Shown: piece after piece, positions 10,659 through 17,885 of the stretch | Layout of the letters: the number at the start of each line of letters is the position of its first letter | Position numbering within the stretch: position 1 is the stretch's first letter | DNA from: Solimonas fluminis | GTDB taxonomy: Bacteria; Pseudomonadota; Gammaproteobacteria; Nevskiales; Nevskiaceae | Direction: 5' to 3' | Assembly (NCBI RefSeq): GCF_002930645.1 | Contig: NZ_PSNW01000019.1 | Span: 1-36,298, forward strand | DNA length: 36,298 nucleotides | Notes under the pieces: model-generated | The model's database searches: none | Told to the model about the DNA's origin: nothing | What the model saw: the letters and a program-made list of their open reading frames with translations, nothing else | Position numbers and translations under genes: made by a program

Positions 10659-11677
10659 GCACTGCCGAACTGATCCAGCTGCGTGATTCCGCCCGCCAGG
10701 TGCTGGGCGAAGCAGGTCTGGCTGCGAGCGAATCGAAAACCTGGCCGCTGGTGCTGGAGCTCGGCTGGCTGCTGGTGGCCGTGCCGGAGGAACTGGGTGG
10801 CCTGGGCCAGGGACTGGCCGGCGCCTGTGCCTTCCACGAGGAGTTCGGGCGCAGCCTCGCGGCGGCGCCCTACCTGCCGGCGATGCTGGCCATCGACGCG
10901 GCCTGCGCCGCGGGCAAGGCGGACTGGGTGGAGAGATTCGCCACCCGGGACTTCGTCACCGCGCCGCTGGCCGATCCCGCGCTGACGCTCTCGGACGGGA
11001 AATTGGGCGGCACCGCCAGCGCCGTGCCCTCGGCGGACCTCGCCGGCCATGTGCTGCTCTGCGCCGATGACTGCGTAGCCCTGGTTTCGCTGAAGCAGGC
11101 CGGCGTGGAGTGGCGGGAGCGGCCCACCTGGGACGCCACCCGGCGCCTGTTCGACCTGCGCCTCTCCGGCGTGGAGCTGGACCCCGGGCTCGTCCTGGCG
11201 CGCGGCGAGGCCGCGCGGGCCCTGGCCCGGCGCCTGGCGGCGCAGCGCGACTTCGCCCTGGCTGCCGACGCCGTCGGCGGCGCCGCGGCCCTGCTGGACA
11301 GCACCGTGGAGTACCTCAGGACGCGCCGCCAGTTCGGCCGTCCGCTGGCCCTGTTCCAGGCCCTGAAGCACCGCTGCGCGGACCTGAAGGCCCAGGTCGC
11401 GGGTGCCGAGGCCCTGCTGGCCGAGACCCTGTCGCGGGCCGGAGACGACCTGGCCAGCCCGGCGGCGGAAAGGGCCGGGCAGGCGGCGAAGCTGCAGGCC
11501 TGCGCGGTCTATGCCCGGGTGGCGGAGGAAGCCCTGCAGCTGCACGGCGGCATCGGCATGACGGCCGAGCACCTCTGCCACCTGTACCTGAAGCGGGCCC
11601 TGCTCAACGAACACCTGGGCCGTGGCGGCAACCGCTACGATCTGGACCTGGCCGAGGCCCTTATGGCGGTCCCCTGA
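10655..11677 (+). CDS. Acyl-CoA dehydrogenase, smaller partner subunit
   Basis: This 340-residue divergent acyl-CoA dehydrogenase starts at GTG 10655 within the partner's stop (GTGA). It retains PEELGGLGQGL in the N-domain, a short and poorly conserved middle domain, and the C-terminal helices with YLRTRRQFGRPLALFQALKHR and LQLHGGIGMTAEHLCHLYLKR. It lacks the usual FAD-loop signatures and YEGT. Such short members form heterotetramers with a full-length partner and supply FAD-contacting residues. The tight overlap supports one enzyme made from the two genes. It probably acts on a branched or ring-linked acyl-CoA, which is inference. Confidence 0.88.
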   Translation: MSTAELIQLRDSARQVLGEAGLAASESKTWPLVLELGWLLVAVPEELGGLGQGLAGACAFHEEFGRSLAAAPYLPAMLAIDAACAAGKADWVERFATRDFVTAPLADPALTLSDGKLGGTASAVPSADLAGHVLLCADDCVALVSLKQAGVEWRERPTWDATRRLFDLRLSGVELDPGLVLARGEAARALARRLAAQRDFALAADAVGGAAALLDSTVEYLRTRRQFGRPLALFQALKHRCADLKAQVAGAEALLAETLSRAGDDLASPAAERAGQAAKLQACAVYARVAEEALQLHGGIGMTAEHLCHLYLKRALLNEHLGRGGNRYDLDLAEALMAVP

Positions 11678-11681
11678 GCCG

Positions 11682-11698
11682 CCTGCGTGAAATGTCCA
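11682..11698 (+). promoter_or_regulatory. 17-nt motif shared with the AraC-type leader
   Basis: CCTGCGTGAAATGTCCA lies 5 nt after the acyl-CoA dehydrogenase stop and 75 nt before the AcuI-type start. It matches 4093-4109 at 16 of 17 positions. Both copies lie in short intergenic gaps, so a shared binding site is plausible. Which protein would bind it is unknown; the AraC-type product of 4228-5235 is a candidate. Confidence 0.4.
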
Positions 11699-11773
11699 CC
11701 GCTTCGCAGATGCTGCGGCGCGGAAAGCCGTCCCCCTCCCTAACATGAGCCCGTACCCAAGAGACCCCACAAC

Positions 11774-12757
<984 letters not shown>

Positions 12758-12828
12758 CAGCGTCAAACATGTCGGCCCCCCGGTCCCGGATCTACGGAAC
12801 CGGGGCCCGGCTTCACCGGAGCTTTGCA

Positions 12829-13071
12829 ATGATCGGCATGGACGGCGGCGACAAGTGCCCCTTTTCGTTCAATTTCGACCCGGCCAGCTTCAAGGTGGGC
12901 GACACGGTGAGCTACCGCGTACCCAAGCTGGGGGATTTCCCCTTCGCCGCGCAGATCGTGGCGGTGCATGCGGACCATCTGGAGATCGTCGATCCGGGCG
13001 AACCGGGCAAGGTGATGCGCGCCACGCGCGAGAGCCGGCCGGTGGTGAGCGACGCGGAGGCGCTGGCCTGA
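12829..13071 (+). CDS. Small protein of unknown function (80 aa)
   Basis: This is a short soluble acidic protein with start ATG 12829 behind GGAG; an upstream ATG at 12769 is possible but has no ribosome site. It opens MIGMDGGDKCPFSF and contains KVGDTVSYRVPKLGDFPFAAQIV, which reads like a small beta-barrel or SH3/KOW-like fold, followed by VHADHLEIVDPG. No catalytic motif, signal peptide or membrane segment is visible. It lies between the AcuI-type gene and the START-domain gene on the same strand. Its function is not recognised. Confidence 0.7.
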   Translation: MIGMDGGDKCPFSFNFDPASFKVGDTVSYRVPKLGDFPFAAQIVAVHADHLEIVDPGEPGKVMRATRESRPVVSDAEALA

Positions 13072-13148
13072 TGCCTCCGGCCGGCCTTCAGCCGCCGGCA
13101 AGCTCCCGCACCCTAGCCTTTGAATCTCCCGAATCACGGATGCCTTCC

Positions 13149-13802
13149 ATGACCCGCTTGCTGACGCTGTTCCTGCTGCTGGCTGTCCCGTTCGCGCAGG
13201 CGGCCGACGAGGGCTGGCGGCTGGACAAGGAGCAGGACGGCATCCAGGTCTATACCCGGGCGGTGGAGGGCCAGAAGATCCGCGAGATCCGCGGTGTCGT
13301 CGGCATCAAGGCACGCCTGTCGGCGGTGGTGGCGGTGCTGAACGACGTGCCGGCCACGCCCGAACTCAGCGACGCGATCGGCGAGGCCCAGGTGCTGCAG
13401 CGCCAGAGCGCGGCGCGCTACCAGATCTACCAGCTGCTGAAGATGCCCTGGCCGCTGGACAACCGCGACATCGTCAGCCAGCGCGAAATCCGCCAGGACG
13501 CGCAGACCCTTGCCGTCACCATCGCCGATGCCGCCACGCCGGACGCGATCCCGCCCAAATCCGGCATCGTGCGCATCCAGAAATCCCGGCAGCAGTGGAC
13601 GCTGACGCCGCAGGCCGACGGCAGTGTCCTGGCGGAGATGCGCGCCATGACCGACCCGGCAGGGCCGATCCCGTCCTCCGTCATCAACTCGATGTCGGTG
13701 GGGGCGCCGTTCAAGAGCCTGCAGAAGCTGCGAGTGCTGGTGCAGCAGCCGAAATACCGCGACGCCCGCCCGGACTTCATCAAGGAACCGCCGGCCCGCT
13801 AG
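13149..13802 (+). CDS. Secreted START-domain lipid-binding protein
   Basis: This protein of about 217 residues begins with a signal peptide (MTRLLTLFLLLAVPFAQA, cleavage expected after AQA), so it acts in the periplasm. The mature part fits a bacterial START/SRPBCC lipid-transfer fold: WRLDKEQDGIQVYTR at the start, then IREIRGVVGIKA, PWPLDNRDIVSQ, QQWTLTP and a C-terminal helix (SLQKLRVLVQ) that would close the cavity. START domains bind sterols or other lipids. ATG 13149 is preferred because CGGA is spaced before it; ATG 13140 is also possible. Its place beside acyl-CoA genes fits uptake or carriage of a hydrophobic substrate, which is inference. Confidence 0.82.
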   Translation: MTRLLTLFLLLAVPFAQAADEGWRLDKEQDGIQVYTRAVEGQKIREIRGVVGIKARLSAVVAVLNDVPATPELSDAIGEAQVLQRQSAARYQIYQLLKMPWPLDNRDIVSQREIRQDAQTLAVTIADAATPDAIPPKSGIVRIQKSRQQWTLTPQADGSVLAEMRAMTDPAGPIPSSVINSMSVGAPFKSLQKLRVLVQQPKYRDARPDFIKEPPAR

Positions 13803-13805
13803 GGC

Positions 13806-14055
13806 GGCCTGTTGACGCGATGAACATCGCTGCGACGGAGACCGTCTTGTTACAGGGCTAAGTCCCGGCACGTGACGTGTACTCGACGTGCATCAGCGGA
13901 GCGGGACGGCGCCTTGTGCCAAAACGGCACCGCCCTCCGGGTGCCACCAGATTTGCCGCCATGCGGCGTTGCTCGTCCCGCTAAGCGCCGTCCTGGCGCC
14001 TGGCCTGGCGGCAAATCCGGAAGCGTCGCAGCGATGTTCATCGCGTTGACAGGCC
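13806..14055. repeat. 250-bp inverted-repeat element with nested hairpins
   Basis: The outer arms 13806-13837 and 14024-14055 are inverted repeats of 32 nt with 30 matches; the two mismatches fall where both arms read GTTGAC. Inside, GATTTGCCGCCA (13950-13961) pairs perfectly with 14006-14017, GGACGGCGC (13903-13911) with 13985-13993, and GGCACC (13926-13931) with GGTGCC (13940-13945). AGCGGGACG (13900-13908) can also pair with 13974-13982, giving an alternative fold. No open reading frame with a sensible product lies inside. It looks like a miniature mobile element or a large structured intergenic repeat, 4 nt after the START gene. No clear target duplication was seen. Confidence 0.7.
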
Positions 14056-14141
14056 CTGGGGCGGTGCCCGGGGCTTGCCCCGGCGCGTCCGGGGGTCTTG
14101 CTCATTGCGGCAGTGCCGCCTTTACAGGCACGCAATCCGCG

Positions 14142-14169
14142 TGGACAATCAACATCAGTGTTGTATAAC
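14142..14169 (+). promoter_or_regulatory. Sigma70-type promoter of the E1/Rieske operon
   Basis: TGGACA (14142-14147) and TATAAC (14164-14169) are 16 nt apart, one mismatch each from the consensus hexamers. Transcription would start near 14176, about 20 nt before ATG 14197, whose ribosome site is AGGAGAG. The operator motif 14149-14162 fills the spacer, a position where a bound repressor would block RNA polymerase. Confidence 0.75.
14149..14162 (-). promoter_or_regulatory. Operator motif, copy 1 (AACAC-N3-TGTTGA)
   Basis: Read on the minus strand, this is AACACTGATGTTGA; on the plus strand, TCAACA-TCAG-TGTT. The palindromic core is TGTT/AACA around 4 nt, typical of a TetR-family site. The same pattern occurs at 31327-31340 and 31396-31409, each at a promoter. 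It sits between the -35 and -10 boxes. Confidence 0.6.
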
Positions 14170-14196
14170 GACGTGCACGCACAATGAGGAGAGTGC

Positions 14197-15177
14197 ATGA
14201 GCGCCAATCCTTCCTTCACCCCCGCGACCCTGCTGGCCATCTGGCGCAAGGCGCGGCAGATCAACCTGATCGACGAGAAGTTCCGCGGCCTGCTGCGTTC
14301 CGGTCGCCTCGCGGCGGTGTACTACTCGCCGCGCGGCCAGGAGATCCTGGCGGCGGCGATGGGCGTGCACCTTCAGCCCACGGACTATCTCGTCACCACC
14401 TACCGCGGCATCCACGACCAGCTGGCCAAGGGCATTCCGCTCAAGCCGCTGTTCGCGGAGTACTACGCCAAGGCCACCGGCGCCTGCAAGGGCAAGGGCG
14501 GCCCGATGCACATCACCCACCCGGAAACCGGCGTGATGGTGACCACCGGCATCGTCGGCAGCGGCCTGCCGATCGCCACCGGCCTTGGCTGGGCCTCCCA
14601 GCTCAAGAAGGACGGCCGCGTCACCCTGGTCACCTTCGGCGACGGCGCCTCCAACATCGGCGCCTTCCATGAGGCGCTCAACATGGCCGCGCTGTGGAAG
14701 CTGCCGGTGATCTTCCTGTGCCAGAACAACCTGTACGGCGAGTCCAGCAAGTACGCCAAGACCACTTCCGTCGACAACATCGGCGAGCGCGCCGCCAGCT
14801 ACAGGATGGCCGGCGTGACGGTCGACGGCAACGACGCCGAGGCCATGTGGCGCGCCGCCGGTGAAGCGGTGGCGCGTGCCCGCGCCGGCGAGGGTCCAAC
14901 CCTGATCGAGGCCGTGACCTTCCGCTTCATGGGCCACTACTTCGGCGACCCGGGCGCCTACATCCCGAAGGAGGAATACGAGGCCCACCTGGCGCGCGAC
15001 CCGATGCCGGCCACCCGCGCGGCCGTGCTGGCCAGCGGCGCCGCCACCGAGGCGGAACTGGACGCCTACGACGCCGAGGTCAGCGCGCAGATCGAAGAGG
15101 CCCTGCAGTTCGCCGCCGACAGCCCGTTCCCGGATGTCGGCGAGATCGATATCGACGTCTACGGAGCCGCCGCATGA
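14197..15177 (+). CDS. Thiamine-diphosphate 2-oxoacid dehydrogenase E1 alpha subunit
   Basis: This 326-residue subunit is of the pyruvate/acetoin/branched-chain dehydrogenase E1 alpha family, which decarboxylates a 2-oxo acid (or cleaves acetoin) on thiamine diphosphate. The cofactor motif starts at Gly148 (GDGASN) and ends at CQNN about 28 residues later. TYRGIHDQLAKG, GKGGPMHI and GIVGSGLPIATGLGWA are family marks. Length and the TYRG segment resemble acetoin-dehydrogenase-like E1. It is the first gene after the promoter at 14142 and overlaps E1 beta by 4 nt (ATGA). No E2 or E3 gene follows, only a lone lipoyl domain, so the true substrate is open. Confidence 0.92.
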   Translation: MSANPSFTPATLLAIWRKARQINLIDEKFRGLLRSGRLAAVYYSPRGQEILAAAMGVHLQPTDYLVTTYRGIHDQLAKGIPLKPLFAEYYAKATGACKGKGGPMHITHPETGVMVTTGIVGSGLPIATGLGWASQLKKDGRVTLVTFGDGASNIGAFHEALNMAALWKLPVIFLCQNNLYGESSKYAKTTSVDNIGERAASYRMAGVTVDGNDAEAMWRAAGEAVARARAGEGPTLIEAVTFRFMGHYFGDPGAYIPKEEYEAHLARDPMPATRAAVLASGAATEAELDAYDAEVSAQIEEALQFAADSPFPDVGEIDIDVYGAAA

Positions 15178-16202
15178 GCGCCCCTGCTACGGCTACGCAA
15201 GCCAAGCCCGAGGTCATCACCTTCACCGAAGCCTTCTCCCGTGCGCTGCACGACGCCATGGAGATGGACCCCAGCGTCATCATGCTGGGCGAGGACATCG
15301 CCGACGAGGAAGGCGGCGGCATCTTCAAGGTCACCAAGGGCCTGTCGACCAAGTTCGGCACCGAGCGCGTGAAGACCACGCCGATCTCCGAGCAGGCCAT
15401 CGTCGGCGCCGCCATCGGCGCCTCGCTGGCCGGCATGCGCCCGGTCGCCGAGATCATGCTGATGAACTTCATCACCGTGCCGATGGACCAGATCGTCAAC
15501 CATGCCGCCAAGCTGCGCTTCATGTCCGGCGGCCAGACGCACGTGCCGATCACCATCCGCACCCGCACCGGCGCCGGCGCCGGCACCGGCGGCCAGCATT
15601 CCGACATGCTCGAGGCCTGGTTCGCCCACGTGGCCGGCATGAAGGTGGTGGTGCCGTCGACCCCGGCGGATGCCTACGGCCTGCTGCTGGGCTGCATCTT
15701 CGACGACGACCCCTGCCTGTTCATCGAGGACCAGCTGACCCGCACCCAGACCGGCCCGGTGCCGGTGAAGGGCGAGATCATCCCCTTGGGCAAGGCGCAC
15801 GTCGCCCGCGAGGGCAAGGATGTCACCGTGGTCGGCTACGGCCGACCGATCCGCGACGCCATGGTGCTGGCCGACAAGCTGGCGGGCGAGGGCATCTCGG
15901 TGGAAGTGGTGGACCTGCGCACGGTCTCGCCGATGGACACCGGGACGGTGCTGAAATCCGTGGCCAAGACCGGCCGCGCCGTGGTGATCCACGAAGCTCC
16001 GCGCAGCTTCGGCTGCGGCGCCGAGATCGCGGCGCGCATCCAGGAAGAACTGTTCGACCAGCTCAAGGCGCCGGTGCTGCGCGTCGCTTCGCGCGACGTC
16101 ACCGTGCCGTTCTCGCGCGTGCTGGAAGCCGAGTACCTGTACAAGGCCAGCGGCATCGAGGCGGCCATCCGCCGGACGCTGGAAAAAAGGACCCAGAAAT
16201 GA
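15174..16202 (+). CDS. Thiamine-diphosphate 2-oxoacid dehydrogenase E1 beta subunit
   Basis: This 342-residue protein has the transketolase-like pyrimidine-binding domain followed by the C-terminal transketolase domain. Marks include VIMLGEDIADEEGGGIF, TPISEQAIVGAAIG with the Glu that activates the thiazolium ring, GGQHSDMLEAWFAHVAGMKVVVPS, and VVDLRTVSPMDT near the start of the C-terminal domain. It completes an alpha2beta2 E1 with the preceding gene. An Ala/Gly-rich run (GAGAGTGGQ near residue 140) comes from a GC-rich microrepeat but also occurs in relatives. Its end overlaps the lipoyl-domain gene by ATGA, so all three are made together. Confidence 0.93.
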   Translation: MSAPATATQAKPEVITFTEAFSRALHDAMEMDPSVIMLGEDIADEEGGGIFKVTKGLSTKFGTERVKTTPISEQAIVGAAIGASLAGMRPVAEIMLMNFITVPMDQIVNHAAKLRFMSGGQTHVPITIRTRTGAGAGTGGQHSDMLEAWFAHVAGMKVVVPSTPADAYGLLLGCIFDDDPCLFIEDQLTRTQTGPVPVKGEIIPLGKAHVAREGKDVTVVGYGRPIRDAMVLADKLAGEGISVEVVDLRTVSPMDTGTVLKSVAKTGRAVVIHEAPRSFGCGAEIAARIQEELFDQLKAPVLRVASRDVTVPFSRVLEAEYLYKASGIEAAIRRTLEKRTQK

Positions 16203-16429
16203 GCGTTGAAGTACGTATCCCGCAGATCGGATTCTCCACCCAGGAAGGCACGCTGACCGAGTGGCTGGTGGCCGACGGCGGCAAGGTGGAGGCGGGCAAG
16301 CCGCTGTATACCCTGGAGCTGGACAAGTCGGTGCAGGAGGTCGAGGCACCGGCCTCCGGCACCCTGAAGATCCACGCCGCGGTGGGCGAGGTCTATTCCG
16401 TCGGCCACCTGGTGGCCGAAATCGTCTGA
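16199..16429 (+). CDS. Free-standing lipoyl-domain protein (76 aa)
   Basis: The whole protein is one lipoyl/biotinyl attachment domain: IPQIGFSTQEGTLTEWLV, then the hairpin ELDKSVQEVEAP with Lys43 as the probable lipoylation site, then GHLVAEIV. Normal E2 proteins continue into an E3-binding domain and an acyltransferase core; both are absent because TGA follows at once. It overlaps E1 beta by ATGA and so is meant to be reductively acylated by this E1. A separate acyltransferase, or direct use of the acyl-lipoyl carrier, would be required. Biotin rather than lipoate is less likely next to an E1 and with DKS instead of MKM. Confidence 0.88.
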   Translation: MSVEVRIPQIGFSTQEGTLTEWLVADGGKVEAGKPLYTLELDKSVQEVEAPASGTLKIHAAVGEVYSVGHLVAEIV

Positions 16430-16460
16430 AGCAACCTGCCGGCGTGCAGGAGGAGAGCGC

Positions 16461-17885
16461 ATGAACACGACCGCGCAGAACAGCTGGCCGGAGAGCTGGC
16501 GGGTCCTCGAACACGGTATCCGCGCCGGTCGCTACACCGACCCGGCCTTTGCCCGCCTGGAGCACGAGAAGCTCTGGAGCCGCGTCTGGCAGGCCGCCGC
16601 GCGCCTGGACGAGATTCCGGAAAAGGGCGACCACACCACCTACGAGATCGGCGACCAGTCGGTGCTGATCGTCCGGGCCGACGCCGACACGGTCAAGGTC
16701 TACCACAACGTCTGTCCGCACCGCGGCACGGCGCTGTCCGAGGGCGGCGCCGGACACTTCAGGAACTGCAAGATCATCTGCCCCTTCCATGGCTGGCGCT
16801 GGAACCTGGAGGGGCAGAACGAGTATGTGCTGGAGCGCGGCGAGTTCCGCAACGGCCAGCTGCGCGACAGCGACGTCGCGCTGCGCGAGGTCCACCACGT
16901 GGTCTTCGCCGGCTTCATCTTCATCAACTTCGACCGCAACCCGCAGCCCTTCGACGAGTTCATCGCGCCGGTGCGCGCCCTGATCGAGGGACTGGCCATC
17001 GGCGACATGCGCCATTACTGGTGGAAGGCCCTGCCGGTGAAGTCCAACTGGAAGGTGGCCCAGGAGGCCTTCTTCGAGGGCTACCACGTGCCGGCCACGC
17101 ATCCGCAGCTGGAGCCGGATGCCGCCGACATCATCTACAACGGCACGCCCACCCCGGAGAGCGACCAGGGCTTCGCCCACCGCAACGTGGAGACGGAGAA
17201 TTTCGCCAACGGCCATGGCCGCTTCTTCGCCGGCAAGAAGACGCCGATGCAGGGCCACGTCAAGCAGAAGCACGGCGATCCGGTCGACATGATGGCCGAC
17301 CGCCTCAACCTGCTGGTCACCGGCATGGACGCCATGGTCCTCAAGGAGGATGTCGAGCTGGTGCGCTCGCTCAAGGGCAAGCCGATCCCCGAGGGATCGA
17401 GCCTGGGCGCCGAGTACGTCAAGGCGCTGTACACCACCGCCGCGATGCAGAAGCGCCCGATGCCCAAGCCGGTGCCGGAGATCCTCGGCATGTGGGGCGG
17501 CGAGATCTTCGTGTTCCCCAACCTGCTGATCCTGCCTCAGGCCGGCAACGCGATGATCTACCGCATCCGTCCGGACGGCTTCGACCCCGACAACTGCATC
17601 TTCGAGATCTTCTCCACCAAGACCTACCCGGCGGAAGCCAAGCCGCCGCGCGCGGTGGTCCAGAAGGTCACCGACGTGCTCGATCCCGAGCAGGTGCTGC
17701 TGATCCCGCGCCAGGACCTCGGCAACATCCCGCGCATGCAGCGCGGCCTTCACTCCCGCGGCTGCAAGCAGATCTGGCTTGCCGCCGACCAGGAAAAAAT
17801 GATCCTCAACATGCACCAGCAGCTCGACCTGTACCTGACCGACAGCCCTCCGGCCCCGCCGTCCGCCGGAGCTGCCGCCGCATGA
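16461..17885 (+). CDS. Rieske non-heme iron oxygenase, large (alpha) subunit
   Basis: This 474-residue ring-hydroxylating or monooxygenase-type subunit has a 2Fe-2S Rieske centre at Cys85-x-His87 (VCPHRGT) and Cys107-x2-His110 (CPFHGWRW). The catalytic iron site is in NWKVAQEAFFEGYHVPATHP, which holds the two His ligands; the Asp ligand lies in the C-terminal part. Oxygenases of this type put O2 into aromatic, steroid or terpenoid rings and need a reductase. No reductase or beta subunit is nearby. ATG 16461 follows AGGAGGAGAG. Its stop overlaps the fused dehydrogenase start (ATGA). Confidence 0.92.
   Translation: MNTTAQNSWPESWRVLEHGIRAGRYTDPAFARLEHEKLWSRVWQAAARLDEIPEKGDHTTYEIGDQSVLIVRADADTVKVYHNVCPHRGTALSEGGAGHFRNCKIICPFHGWRWNLEGQNEYVLERGEFRNGQLRDSDVALREVHHVVFAGFIFINFDRNPQPFDEFIAPVRALIEGLAIGDMRHYWWKALPVKSNWKVAQEAFFEGYHVPATHPQLEPDAADIIYNGTPTPESDQGFAHRNVETENFANGHGRFFAGKKTPMQGHVKQKHGDPVDMMADRLNLLVTGMDAMVLKEDVELVRSLKGKPIPEGSSLGAEYVKALYTTAAMQKRPMPKPVPEILGMWGGEIFVFPNLLILPQAGNAMIYRIRPDGFDPDNCIFEIFSTKTYPAEAKPPRAVVQKVTDVLDPEQVLLIPRQDLGNIPRMQRGLHSRGCKQIWLAADQEKMILNMHQQLDLYLTDSPPAPPSAGAAAA

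Noticed and set aside
12773-12810. Terminator after the AcuI-type gene
   Set aside because: The GC-rich arms GGCCCC/GGGGCC pair imperfectly and no T-tract follows.
13806-14055. Integron attC site or tRNA-like structure
   Set aside because: The nested repeats recalled attC, but the conserved GTTRRRY ends and an integrase are missing; no tRNA anticodon arm or CCA end could be drawn.
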